From: UBA721 sp002705165
GTDB taxonomy: Bacteria; Planctomycetota; Planctomycetia; Pirellulales; Pirellulaceae
Reading direction: 5' to 3'
Length of the DNA: 64,000 nt
Assembly (NCBI GenBank): GCA_045565995.1
Contig: JBJLEF010000001.1
Location: 1,364,001 to 1,428,000 of the forward strand
The position numbers and the translations under genes are program-made. Shown here piece after piece: positions 25,408-33,837 of the stretch (its first letter is position 1; each line of letters opens with the position of its first letter). The notes under the pieces are model-generated. The model had not been told where the DNA came from and did no database searches. It saw nothing but the letters and a program-made list of their open reading frames with translations.

Positions 25408-27501
25408 ATGTTTCGATCCAATAAGAGCTTAGGCCAGCAAGTTTCCAGCCTATCTCCTCTGCTACTCCTTTTTACTTTGGCTTCGATGGTTTTGGCTCAG
25501 CCAAATCCTGGTGATGAGCGTGCCATCAATGTCTCGGTGGATGTGAAACTTCAGGCTTTCTTTTCGGGAGAGGCCCCCTCGTCAATCGATCAGATTGAAT
25601 CTGTCCAGGAACATGTGCAGACGCTCGCCGAAAAAGTCCAAAAGACGGTGGTTGGTATTGGTGTTGGGGCAGCACAGGGTAGTGGTGTGATTATTAGCCG
25701 GGATGGCTATGTGCTAACTGCTGCTCACGTCTCCGGTAAACCCGGCTTAACTGCCCGGCTGTTTCTTTCAGATGGTCGTGTGGTTCCGGCCAAAACATTG
25801 GGGTTGAATAACACTTTTGATGCCGGCCTGATGAAAATCATCGCAGAGGACTGGGAGGCCGAAGATTGGCCTCATGCGGATATGGGTGTTTCAGGCGACG
25901 TTGCCTTAGGGCAGTGGGTAATGGCGGTTGGCCACCCTGGCGGATTTCAGGAAGACCGTAACCCGGTTGTGCGATTAGGACGTATTGTCCACACCTACGA
26001 AGATGTGCTTACCTCCGATTGTACGCTTATCGGTGGTGATTCTGGAGGGCCATTGTTTTCTATGGATGGACGAGTAATTGGTATCCATAGCCGGATTGGT
26101 CCTGAGTTGAGCCATAACGTACACGCACCGATTGATTCATTCAAAGATGGATGGGAACGCATGGCCAATGAAGAAGCATGGGGTAATTCTCCCGGGGCTC
26201 CGTTTATTGGTGTTACGGGTGGTCAAAACAGCGATGCAGCGGAAATCGAAAGTACCATTCCAGGTAGTCCGGCAGCCAAGGCCGGAATAAAAAAAGGCGA
26301 TGTTATCATTCAATTTGCCGGGAAGGATGTTACAACATTCGACTCGCTGGTAAATGTTGTGGCAGTTCACCGTCCGGGTGAAAAGGTTGATATTAGGGTT
26401 CTTCGTGATGGTAAAAAAGTGGAACTTGAATTGACCGTTGGCCGTGCAGGACGTCGGATACCGCGAGCACCGGAAGAAGATAGTAGTTTACTGGAACAGC
26501 CGGTGGCCACCGATTACAACAGCTGGATGAGTTACATTGCATCTTACAAACCAGCGACCGTTCACCAACGGAACTACGAAACGATTGTGAATGCCTTTGC
26601 ACCAGTTGTAAATAAGGCAGGTAACTCAACGGTAAAAATCTCGAAAGGAAAACGTCAATTAGCATTGGGAGTGATCGTCAGTGCTGATGGTTATATTTTG
26701 ACGAAGGCAAGTGAAATACTCAGTGATGAACTAGAATTTCCTCTTGCTTGCGAAGATGGGCGAGGTAATGAATTTAAGGCAGTCTTTGTGTCCCATCGGC
26801 CCAAATTCGACCTGCTGATGTTAAAAGTAGATGCCAAAAAACTTAAACCCATCAAGTGGAACACTGAGGAACAGCCATTGGGTAGTTGGTTGATTTCGCC
26901 ATCGATTAGCAAGGACCCCATGGCGATTGGAGTGGTTAGTGCTCACCCTCGTTCTATTCGAGGTGGATTATTGGGAGTTTTTCTCGGGGAGACTCCCAAT
27001 GGAGTACGTGTTGAACAGGTATTTCCAAATACTGCCGCCGCTCGCGCCAAGATGCGTCGAGGTGACGTCATTCTCAAGGTGAATGAGATCGAGATTATGA
27101 ATCGAGATCAACTGATTGATACAGTTCGCAGTCACTTGCCCGGTGAAAAGATTACCTTGCTGGTACGTCGAGGCGAAGAAGAGTTATCGATTGACGCTGT
27201 TCTGGGACGAGAAGAAGATATTGCCGGCAGTCGAGCAGTTGAGCAACAGAACCTGGGTGGGCCTTTGAGTTCACGTCGGAGCGGTTTTGAGTCGGTTCTG
27301 CAACACGATACGGTATTACGCCCGGAACAATGTGGCGGACCGATTCTGAATACAAAAGGTCAGGCCATTGGCATCAATATCGCACGTGCCACTCGAGTTG
27401 CGTCTTATGCCTTACCAGCATCAGTGATTGTCGAGCTTATCGCTGAGATGAAAGTGCGTGATGCCGATGTTGCCGCGGATGAGAATGCTGAGTCTCCGTA
27501 A
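25408..27501 (+). CDS. HtrA-like serine protease with a second, degenerate protease-PDZ unit
   Basis: A 697-residue secreted protein (signal peptide 1-30, ending VLAQ). The first unit is a DegP/HtrA-type trypsin fold with the triad His107 (LTAAH), Asp138 (NTFDAGL) and Ser212 (GGDSGGP), followed by a PDZ domain at about 262-348. The second half (about 391-675) repeats the protease fold but is degenerate: the His position reads TKASE (433-436), Asp468 remains (KFDLLML), and the Ser position is Cys642 (EQCGGP). A second PDZ domain (about 520-600) is placed inside this second fold, before the Cys motif. Protein quality control in the periplasm is the family's usual role; the second half probably binds substrate or regulates. 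The gene ends 25 bases from the convergent ruvX gene. Confidence 0.9.
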   Translation: MFRSNKSLGQQVSSLSPLLLLFTLASMVLAQPNPGDERAINVSVDVKLQAFFSGEAPSSIDQIESVQEHVQTLAEKVQKTVVGIGVGAAQGSGVIISRDGYVLTAAHVSGKPGLTARLFLSDGRVVPAKTLGLNNTFDAGLMKIIAEDWEAEDWPHADMGVSGDVALGQWVMAVGHPGGFQEDRNPVVRLGRIVHTYEDVLTSDCTLIGGDSGGPLFSMDGRVIGIHSRIGPELSHNVHAPIDSFKDGWERMANEEAWGNSPGAPFIGVTGGQNSDAAEIESTIPGSPAAKAGIKKGDVIIQFAGKDVTTFDSLVNVVAVHRPGEKVDIRVLRDGKKVELELTVGRAGRRIPRAPEEDSSLLEQPVATDYNSWMSYIASYKPATVHQRNYETIVNAFAPVVNKAGNSTVKISKGKRQLALGVIVSADGYILTKASEILSDELEFPLACEDGRGNEFKAVFVSHRPKFDLLMLKVDAKKLKPIKWNTEEQPLGSWLISPSISKDPMAIGVVSAHPRSIRGGLLGVFLGETPNGVRVEQVFPNTAAARAKMRRGDVILKVNEIEIMNRDQLIDTVRSHLPGEKITLLVRRGEEELSIDAVLGREEDIAGSRAVEQQNLGGPLSSRRSGFESVLQHDTVLRPEQCGGPILNTKGQAIGINIARATRVASYALPASVIVELIAEMKVRDADVAADENAESP

Positions 27502-27525
27502 CAGGTCATCAGTGTTCGCCTCAAG

Positions 27526-27954
27526 TTATTGCTCCAGATACGCCTGAAGCATTTGTTGAGCGGCAATCATATCAAGCCTTTTCTTACGTTTACTGGCTTT
27601 GATATTCCCGGCGATCATTAATTCATGTGCCAAAGATGTTGTGAATCTTTCGTCATGGAATATGATCGGAAGTGCTGTTACTTTGCCTAGCCATGCGCCA
27701 AATTCCCGAGCTTCACGGCTTTTGGCAGTTTCGTTCCCGTCGGTGCTGATAGGAAGTCCTATAACAATCCCGACGATGGCCTCCTCTTGTACCAGTTGTT
27801 GGAATCGTCTGGCGTCTCTTTCGGGTTCCCGCCGTTGATAGTTTTCAACAGGGCTGGCAAAGGACTGCCCTTTATCACAAATGGCGATTCCGATACGCAC
27901 CGTGCCAAAGTCGATACCGGCTAAACGACCTTCATGGGGGAAATTAGTAGTCAC
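27526..27954 (-). CDS. ruvX: Putative pre-16S rRNA nuclease / Holliday junction resolvase-like RuvX (YqgF)
   Basis: A 142-residue RNase H-fold protein of the YqgF/RuvX family, in E. coli involved in maturing the 5' end of 16S rRNA. The first acidic motif is LAGIDFGTVRIGIAICD (10-26), then IVGIVIGLPISTDGNET, and ALPIIFHDERFTTSLAHELM with the conserved DERF(T/S)T, and a C-terminal DMIAAQQMLQAYL with the last Asp. Length is normal. It lies nine bases after the esterase gene on the same strand and is probably the last gene of the run that starts at the UAP1-like gene. It converges with the HtrA-like gene. Confidence 0.93.
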   Translation of the reverse strand: MTTNFPHEGRLAGIDFGTVRIGIAICDKGQSFASPVENYQRREPERDARRFQQLVQEEAIVGIVIGLPISTDGNETAKSREAREFGAWLGKVTALPIIFHDERFTTSLAHELMIAGNIKASKRKKRLDMIAAQQMLQAYLEQ

Positions 27955-27963
27955 GGCAGGGTT

Positions 27964-28926
27964 TTACTTGATGGGTAGTTGGGTCTCGGCCGTCTCAAAA
28001 TAGCCGTGTTTCAAAAAATGATGAACATATTGTAACGTTTTGCGCTGATTCATGATTCGCGTGTGTGTTGAATTGACTGTGCGAAAGTCGCTGGCACCAC
28101 TGAGTTTAGTTTCTTTCACGGAAACCACGAGATCGCTCGGGCCATCTAACAGTGGATTACGGATCGGGACGTTTTCCAGGTGGCCTGCAATGATTCCAAA
28201 TTTGAAGTCAGGTGTCCCCAGTTGTTCTTCCAGTGCCTGAAAATTGCCTCCTAACTGCTGACCAGAGATACCCCACAGAGCCTCGAAGAGCACATTGTCG
28301 TTCACGGTTCGGCCAAATGCTGATCCCTGATTGGGAGGCGCCAGCATCACCATACGTTTGATTCGTTTGTCGGTCCTGGTCTTCAGATAACTACGAACCA
28401 CAATGTTTCCCATACTGTGGCCGACGAGGAAAATCTCTGCATCTTTGGGGAAATCCCCAAGCAATTCGCCGAATTTATCGGCATGCTGGCTAATGGTTTG
28501 TCGTGTACTGGCGTAACCCCAACTGATGATGTCCGCAGCATTTCGAGACTGTAAATACCTGCCAAGCGGATCAAGTGAATTACGGGTCCGAATAACGCCG
28601 TGGAGTAATACGATGATCTTCTTCTGATAGGGTCTGATCGTGCCATCGTCGACAAATGCGTCAAATATTTTCCGGCAGTGTTTAAGAGAACCCCAAGTTC
28701 GCCTTACGTTCTTCTCATCCAAAATGCGGCAATGACCTGTGTAGTGATTGCTTTGTATGCGCCAACCGCTTTGAATGCGAACATCGGTCCAAAATTGTTT
28801 TCCACCGAAAGTTTTTAATGGGAGATTGAAATTAAAGGGTGATTCGTCCCCTGCGAGACTGAGATTGGGAGAGGCAATGGCTAGTGTCATCAGTGCTAGT
28901 ATTGAGCGTCTGTTGTGCGTCATCAT
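27964..28926 (-). CDS. Secreted alpha/beta hydrolase (lipase/esterase-like)
   Basis: A protein of about 320 residues with an N-terminal signal peptide (RRSILALMTLAIASPNLSLA) and an alpha/beta hydrolase fold. The oxyanion region is IVLLHGVIRTRNSL, and the nucleophile elbow is GHSMG (IFLVGHSMGNIVV). The later AIAGHLENVP and VNSTHTRIM could supply the acid and His; THTRIM fits a catalytic His. The layout resembles PGAP1-like and LipA-type hydrolases. Two adjacent ATG codons (28926 and 28923) follow an AGGAA that overlaps the manC stop codon, so translation is probably coupled; I list the first. The substrate is unknown. The upstream frame is open to 28956 but lacks a ribosome-binding site. Confidence 0.85.
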   Translation of the reverse strand: MMTHNRRSILALMTLAIASPNLSLAGDESPFNFNLPLKTFGGKQFWTDVRIQSGWRIQSNHYTGHCRILDEKNVRRTWGSLKHCRKIFDAFVDDGTIRPYQKKIIVLLHGVIRTRNSLDPLGRYLQSRNAADIISWGYASTRQTISQHADKFGELLGDFPKDAEIFLVGHSMGNIVVRSYLKTRTDKRIKRMVMLAPPNQGSAFGRTVNDNVLFEALWGISGQQLGGNFQALEEQLGTPDFKFGIIAGHLENVPIRNPLLDGPSDLVVSVKETKLSGASDFRTVNSTHTRIMNQRKTLQYVHHFLKHGYFETAETQLPIK

Positions 28927-28933
28927 TAGGTTC

Positions 28934-30001
28934 CTATAAATACGCCTCGTTACCACTGGATTGTAGGATCTCCGTAAGCTTTCTTACGGACTCTTCGTCG
29001 TACTTGTTCGCAACTAATGTGGCGTCGTCGGTATGAACAATAATCAGATCCTTGAGGCCGATGGTGGCAATAAGATGGTCTGACGAACTTTGAATAATAG
29101 AGCCTGATGTTTGAACACCTATGTGCCGGGAAAGTATCGTATTGTTGTTTTCGTCGGTAGGAAACATTCTAGATAACGCTTGCCACGAGCCAATATCATC
29201 CCACTGAAATGGGGCTTCGACCATCAAGACTGGTTCGTAATGCTCCATGACGGCGTAGTCGATAGAAGTTCCTTCAATCGCCGTAAACTCTCGCGCAAAA
29301 ATCTCTTGGAAGTCACGTTGATGTCGGCTTTCAACAATCACATTAATACGTTCGAGGATGTCGGGACGAGTGGCAGATATCGCATTAAGAATTGTTTGAG
29401 CTTTCCAAACAAAGATTCCTGAATTCCAATAATAACCGCCATCCTGAAGGTATTGGTTAGCTACTTCGGCCACGGGCTTTTCTTTGAACTGTCGAACGTC
29501 AAAAATCCCGGCACTCAACTCATTATCGGTTTGGATATAACCGTATGTTTCGGCTGGTCGGTCGGGCGTTACGCCAAATGTTATTAGTCTTTTTGGATTC
29601 TGCTCTACCAATTCAATTGCTGTTGAAAGGGCATGTTGGAATGCCTCGACAGGCTGGATGATGTGATCACTGGGCATCACGATCATGGTGGCATCATCGT
29701 CTTCGTCTGCGATTAACGCTGCGGCTAAAGCGATACATGGAGCGGTGTCTTTTCTGGCGGGTTCTCCAATGATGGCGTTTGCTCGAAATTGCGGTAATTG
29801 TTGCTGAATAGAATCGACCAATTGCTGATTGGTGATGATCGAGATATGTTCACAAGAGACAGTCGGGGCGAGTCTGTTGACGGCCTCTTGGAGCAAGGTG
29901 TGTTCCCGTCCAAAGCTAAGTAATTGCTTTGGTAAGGCAATTCGGCTTAGAGGCCAAAAGCGAGTACCTGCACCGCCGGCCATAATGACGGCATGTAACA
30001 T
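28934..30001 (-). CDS. manC: Mannose-1-phosphate guanylyltransferase
   Basis: A 355-residue nucleotidyltransferase that makes GDP-mannose from mannose-1-phosphate and GTP in the cytoplasm. It starts HAVIMAGGAGTRFWPLSR with the signature GGxGTRxWPLSR, and shows PKQLLSF, IVMPSDHII, RPAETYGYI and the FKEKP motif (about 176-180), all typical of the type II enzymes. The C-terminal isomerase domain of bifunctional ManC/AlgA is missing, so this is the short single-function form. ATG overlaps the stop of the UAP1-like gene in TGATG. GDP-mannose feeds LPS, exopolysaccharide and glycoprotein sugars; no glycosyltransferase that would use it is in the window. Confidence 0.93.
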   Translation of the reverse strand: MLHAVIMAGGAGTRFWPLSRIALPKQLLSFGREHTLLQEAVNRLAPTVSCEHISIITNQQLVDSIQQQLPQFRANAIIGEPARKDTAPCIALAAALIADEDDDATMIVMPSDHIIQPVEAFQHALSTAIELVEQNPKRLITFGVTPDRPAETYGYIQTDNELSAGIFDVRQFKEKPVAEVANQYLQDGGYYWNSGIFVWKAQTILNAISATRPDILERINVIVESRHQRDFQEIFAREFTAIEGTSIDYAVMEHYEPVLMVEAPFQWDDIGSWQALSRMFPTDENNNTILSRHIGVQTSGSIIQSSSDHLIATIGLKDLIIVHTDDATLVANKYDEESVRKLTEILQSSGNEAYL

Positions 30002-31431
30002 CAGTTCCCAGAAGAGCTAGAGGAGTGAAATGGTGGTATTTGTAAATAGGTGTCCCGATCAATCTTCTCCGGTAGATCAGAACGTTGCATTAGTTGAGAT
30101 AAGTTTACGGCATACTGCGGATGTATTTCTACTTGAATCCCCTCGGGCACCTGACAGCCGGCTTCTTGCAACCAACGTCGATGCAACTGGCAAATCCCTT
30201 CGCGACTAGTGAAACCTGTGCTAAAGCTCTCTGTGGGGGCATTCTTTACCGGAGCAAAGACATCCTCGCGGCGAGCTTCCACGGTTAGTGTTTTATTAGC
30301 TAAGGGCAGTAGATCGAAAATGAATCGTTCGAGTTTGATCGCATTGGGGTTAGAGGGTTGTTGTAATGTTCCCGAGCTATCCAAATAGGCGACTCTTTTA
30401 TGTGCGAAGTGATAAGGTAATCCGTTAGACGATCGGGTCACAGCGCGCAGGAAATCAGTCTGAAACACATGGACAGCAATATTGGCAGCCCACAGCTTTA
30501 GTTGGCCGTCTTGGTTGACCTCTTTCGCCAGAGCCTCCGGGATTTCACTGTATTCTATGATTTGAGTTCTGCCGTCGACCGAAACAATGTTGCCTGTTTT
30601 ATCACAAGATGACTGTTTCGCAATCGTTTGTAATGTTACCTGCGCGTTCCTCAAAGCATGATATCCAAGTAATGCCGGTGAACAAGTCGGAGAGAGCGGA
30701 TTGTCGATTTGACCATAGAAAAGCGTGTCGACCCCCCGCTGTTCACAGGTATCCAAAATACCTTGTGACTGCATTGCTTCGAGTATGCCGCCATGTCCGT
30801 TTGGGCTGACAAATAATTGGTCACGGGACTGTAATAATAGCTTGCCACTTTCAGCATCCACTGCGGGTATTGTAGATTGACAAAAGAACGTTACTCGATC
30901 CTGGCGTCCAAAGAATTGCTGTTGTTGAAAGTAAGCTACGGTCTCCTCGTGAACGGCCGGGCTCGTCATGATAAACAGGGGGATGTGTGTCGAGCATTTC
31001 TTCTCGTAACCGGCGATTTTATCAACGATGAATTGAAACAGTGTTCGATCCGAGAGCGGTCCTATTGGGTAAAGGCCTTTTGGATGATTGAAGCCGAGTC
31101 TGCTGCCCTGTCCCCCCGCTACGATGACGACTCCGACACGACCCTCTCTAAGCAACTGTTCACCACAGTGGTATGCCTTTTCGTAAGACAAAGGTGTTTC
31201 GTCAGCGAGTCGAATGGAATTTGGCGCCGCGATATTTGAAAGGTCTCGAACGTCGGGAACTCCTTCACTGAATTGCTTCCAGACCGACTGGATCAATTCG
31301 AAATCAACACTCTCCAGTTGTGCTACCAAGTATTTCCGTTGCTGGGCATCGAGATCATCCCAGTGTTGCAATACATGCTGTTGCTCGTAATGGGAGAGTT
31401 GGTCGATCAGTTGTGAAGGGGGGGCGAACAT
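30001..31431 (-). CDS. UDPGP-type UTP:sugar-1-phosphate uridylyltransferase (UAP1/AGX-like)
   Basis: A 476-residue enzyme of the eukaryote-like UDPGP family (UAP1/AGX, UGP), different from bacterial GlmU and GalU. The nucleotide-binding loop is VVIVAGGQGSRLGFNHPKG at about residues 101-119, followed by LYPIGPLSDRTLFQF. Other family elements are YGQIDNPLSP and the C-terminal KLERFIFDLLPLANKTL and VKNAPTESFSTGF. This points to UDP-GlcNAc (or UDP-Glc/UDP-Gal) synthesis from UTP and the sugar-1-phosphate; which sugar is not decided. The family occurs in planctomycetes and some other bacteria. The stop overlaps the manC start by two bases (TGATG), so both nucleotide-sugar enzymes are co-translated. 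Confidence 0.9.
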   Translation of the reverse strand: MFAPPSQLIDQLSHYEQQHVLQHWDDLDAQQRKYLVAQLESVDFELIQSVWKQFSEGVPDVRDLSNIAAPNSIRLADETPLSYEKAYHCGEQLLREGRVGVVIVAGGQGSRLGFNHPKGLYPIGPLSDRTLFQFIVDKIAGYEKKCSTHIPLFIMTSPAVHEETVAYFQQQQFFGRQDRVTFFCQSTIPAVDAESGKLLLQSRDQLFVSPNGHGGILEAMQSQGILDTCEQRGVDTLFYGQIDNPLSPTCSPALLGYHALRNAQVTLQTIAKQSSCDKTGNIVSVDGRTQIIEYSEIPEALAKEVNQDGQLKLWAANIAVHVFQTDFLRAVTRSSNGLPYHFAHKRVAYLDSSGTLQQPSNPNAIKLERFIFDLLPLANKTLTVEARREDVFAPVKNAPTESFSTGFTSREGICQLHRRWLQEAGCQVPEGIQVEIHPQYAVNLSQLMQRSDLPEKIDRDTYLQIPPFHSSSSSGN

Positions 31432-31456
31432 GGTATTTATTTATAGCCGTTGTCCA

Positions 31457-31570
31457 TTAAAATTCTCCACGAACCCAAAGGTAAGCAACGTAGGCAAGTG
31501 TTGGGAATAGCACGAAGATAAGGCCATAGGTGAATATTGAGGTCCATATTTTTCTAGGCCAGCGAGCCAT
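31457..31570 (-). CDS. Putative 37-residue single-pass membrane protein
   Basis: An open frame of 37 codons that lies by itself in the 189-base gap between two membrane/sugar genes on the same strand. The sequence begins MARWPRKIWTSIFTYGLIFV and goes on with a hydrophobic, aromatic helix ending in LWVRGEF. A basic N-terminus before one transmembrane helix of about 21 residues gives an N-in orientation. The ribosome-binding site is weak (GTAAGAACC). It is not similar to anything I recognise. The composition is much more protein-like than chance and it fills the gap neatly, but it could still be spurious; conservation in related genomes would decide. Confidence 0.42.
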   Translation of the reverse strand: MARWPRKIWTSIFTYGLIFVLFPTLAYVAYLWVRGEF

Positions 31571-31620
31571 GGTTCTTACGATCTTACCTTGTTGAAGGGA
31601 ACTTATTACTTCTCTTAATG

Positions 31621-32490
31621 TTAGGCCGCTTGTTTGGCTTCGGCAAAAACTTCTAGCTGCACGAATACTTCTACCGGTTCTTCATAGACCTGACCTAGCT
31701 TCAAATCAAGTCGAAGGCCAAATTCTTGTGCTTCTCCAACTATGATGTCTACGTCGGGACCTTCTATGAGGGTCGCCTCGACATAAGGAATGGAAGGAAG
31801 TTCCGGGACAAAAGAGAGATGGAGGTTTTGGTGCCGTTGGCCGGCTACGAATTGAACTCGTTGAGAGGCTGAGATGGTCTCTCCAAGAATATCCGTAGAA
31901 CGTACCCACAGTTGACTGGCGTGATCGGGGATTTCACGGTTGTTCGACGGCGTCGAATGGTTGCGGGAATGATCTTCGAGAGATCTTAGCAGCCGATCTT
32001 CGAGATCGTCTTCAATAACGTAGCTTAATGGGGTGTCATTGATGAGCCTTGTTGTTGTATTTTGACGACGACGATAATTTTGACTCCACCATATAGCTTC
32101 GCTCAAAAAAACAATGAGCCAAATCGGTCCCAGCGCAGCTGGGGATTTGGTGGAAATGGATAATAAAAGAACGATTTGCAGGATGGTCAGCGACTGTAAG
32201 TACCAGCCCCATTTCGCCGATAATGAGCGATTTGGATCGGCTGGGAATCCACACAACCAGCGTAAGATGGCGACACCGCTAACAACACCCAGACCGATAG
32301 TCCAGACTTGCTGCTCGTTTAGGTCATTAGCATATAAATGACTACGTGCTAACAGCACGAAGGCTGCGAAGCTGCTAAACAGGCATGGAATGGAAAACGC
32401 CTTATTGCGCAGCAACTCAAAAATCGAATGTTGTCGTCTTGTATTTATATCGCTTGCAACAGAGACCATTTTCCCACCGCTTCCATTCAT
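31621..32490 (-). CDS. Membrane protein of unknown function with C-terminal beta-rich domain
   Basis: A 289-residue protein that I do not recognise. There are about four hydrophobic helices in the first half (near residues 33-50, 61-80, 92-110 and 117-134), then a charged linker (about 137-185) and a soluble domain of about 100 residues with alternating hydrophobic residues (SQLWVRSTDILGETISASQR, VFVQLEVFAEAKQAA), which suggests a beta-sandwich in the cytoplasm. Possible starts are the ATG at 32490 and an ATG seven codons later (32469) behind a GGTGGG stretch; I give the first. It is followed by the small 37-residue membrane protein and the UAP1-like gene on the same strand, but a functional link is not evident. 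Confidence 0.7.
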   Translation of the reverse strand: MNGSGGKMVSVASDINTRRQHSIFELLRNKAFSIPCLFSSFAAFVLLARSHLYANDLNEQQVWTIGLGVVSGVAILRWLCGFPADPNRSLSAKWGWYLQSLTILQIVLLLSISTKSPAALGPIWLIVFLSEAIWWSQNYRRRQNTTTRLINDTPLSYVIEDDLEDRLLRSLEDHSRNHSTPSNNREIPDHASQLWVRSTDILGETISASQRVQFVAGQRHQNLHLSFVPELPSIPYVEATLIEGPDVDIIVGEAQEFGLRLDLKLGQVYEEPVEVFVQLEVFAEAKQAA

Positions 32491-32566
32491 GGATAAACTA
32501 GCGGTAAGAGTACATCAGAAAGGCATTCGAAGTAAAGAAGGGTCTGCAGTTAACTGTTTTTCATTC

Positions 32567-33727
32567 TTAAAACTGAGCTTTTAGCTCTTCTGCGCGATCA
32601 GTATTTTCCCAGCTAAATTCGCTGCGACCAAAGTGGCCACCAGCCGCAGTTTTACGATAGATAGGCTTCCGTAAATCCAGATATTCGATGATTTTACCAG
32701 GTGACAGTGGGAAGAATTCACGAATCACATCGCAAATACGTGCGTCAGCGACTTCACCCGTTCCTTGTGTATCCACATGGACACTGACTGGATCGGTAAC
32801 GCCGATTGCATAGGCGAGTTGTACTTCACATCGTTCTGCCAAACCAGCCGCCACGATGTTCTTAGCAACGTGGCGCGACATATAGGCGGCACTTCGGTCC
32901 ACTTTAGTTGGGTCTTTACCACTGAATGCTCCTCCTCCATGGCGTCCCCAACCGCCGTAAGTATCAACAATGATTTTACGTCCCGTTAATCCACAGTCAC
33001 CGTGAGGGCCACCCGTAACGAATCGTCCGGTTGGATTCACATGATAGGTGATATCTCCCGGAACGAGCTCTTCAGGTAGTAGAGGATTAATGATGTCGTT
33101 GACGATAAAGTGTTGGATGTCTTCATTAGAAACGTCAGGGCTGTGTTGAGTACTCACAACAACAGTATCAATACGTACTGGTTTGAGACCATCATATTCG
33201 ACGGTCACTTGACTCTTACTATCAGGTCGTAACCAAGATACTTCATTACCAAAACGAGCGTTGTTCAGGCGGTCAAGAATCCGATGTGAAAGAGCAATGG
33301 GCAGTGGCATTAATGCCTCTTCCGTATCACGGCAGGCAAAACCAAACATCAGTCCCTGGTCGCCGGCACCGATTTCTTTTCCACTGCCGCTGTTTTCATC
33401 AACACCCTGAGCAATATCCGGGCTTTGTCGGTCGATCGAAGTAAGAACTGCACACGTATCGGCACAGATTCCCATTTCATCATCGGTATAACCAACTTCA
33501 CGAATGACATCTCGCACGACATCAGGGTAGTCAATCTGAGCCTTTGTCGTGATTTCACCGGCGATGATTGCCATTCCGGTTGTTACCATCGTTTCACAGG
33601 CTACTCGGCTATAGGGGTCCTGTTCAAACAAGGCATCCAGCACTCCATCTGAGATCTGGTCGGCCAGTTTGTCGGGATGGCCCATGCTGACAGATTCACT
33701 GGTGAATAAATATTTTCCTGATGTCAC
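32567..33727 (-). CDS. metK: S-adenosylmethionine synthetase
   Basis: MetK (386 residues) makes S-adenosylmethionine from methionine and ATP in the cytoplasm. All signatures are present: SVSMGHPDKLADQISDGVLD at the N-terminus, EIGAGDQGLMFGFA (the GAGDQG loop), and GGGAFSGKDPTKVDRSAAY. Length is standard. The start is GTG, with GAGG about ten bases upstream. There is no SAM riboswitch in the 110 bases before it, and the waaA gene upstream is separated by that gap, so metK probably has its own promoter. It is a single-copy housekeeping gene in most bacteria. Confidence 0.97.
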   Translation of the reverse strand: MTSGKYLFTSESVSMGHPDKLADQISDGVLDALFEQDPYSRVACETMVTTGMAIIAGEITTKAQIDYPDVVRDVIREVGYTDDEMGICADTCAVLTSIDRQSPDIAQGVDENSGSGKEIGAGDQGLMFGFACRDTEEALMPLPIALSHRILDRLNNARFGNEVSWLRPDSKSQVTVEYDGLKPVRIDTVVVSTQHSPDVSNEDIQHFIVNDIINPLLPEELVPGDITYHVNPTGRFVTGGPHGDCGLTGRKIIVDTYGGWGRHGGGAFSGKDPTKVDRSAAYMSRHVAKNIVAAGLAERCEVQLAYAIGVTDPVSVHVDTQGTGEVADARICDVIREFFPLSPGKIIEYLDLRKPIYRKTAAGGHFGRSEFSWENTDRAEELKAQF

Positions 33728-33837
33728 GAGAAAGTGTCCTCTTATCCGGAGAGTAAATTCAAGGGTAGTTAAACGTTTGATTATAAAGTCAGAGGGAAGT
33801 GAACCACAACCAGTCGTCTTGGCAGATCTAGGGTTTC

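Noticed and set aside
33728..33837. Possible SAM riboswitch before metK
   Set aside because: The gap is only 110 bases and has none of the conserved SAM-I or SAM-II elements.
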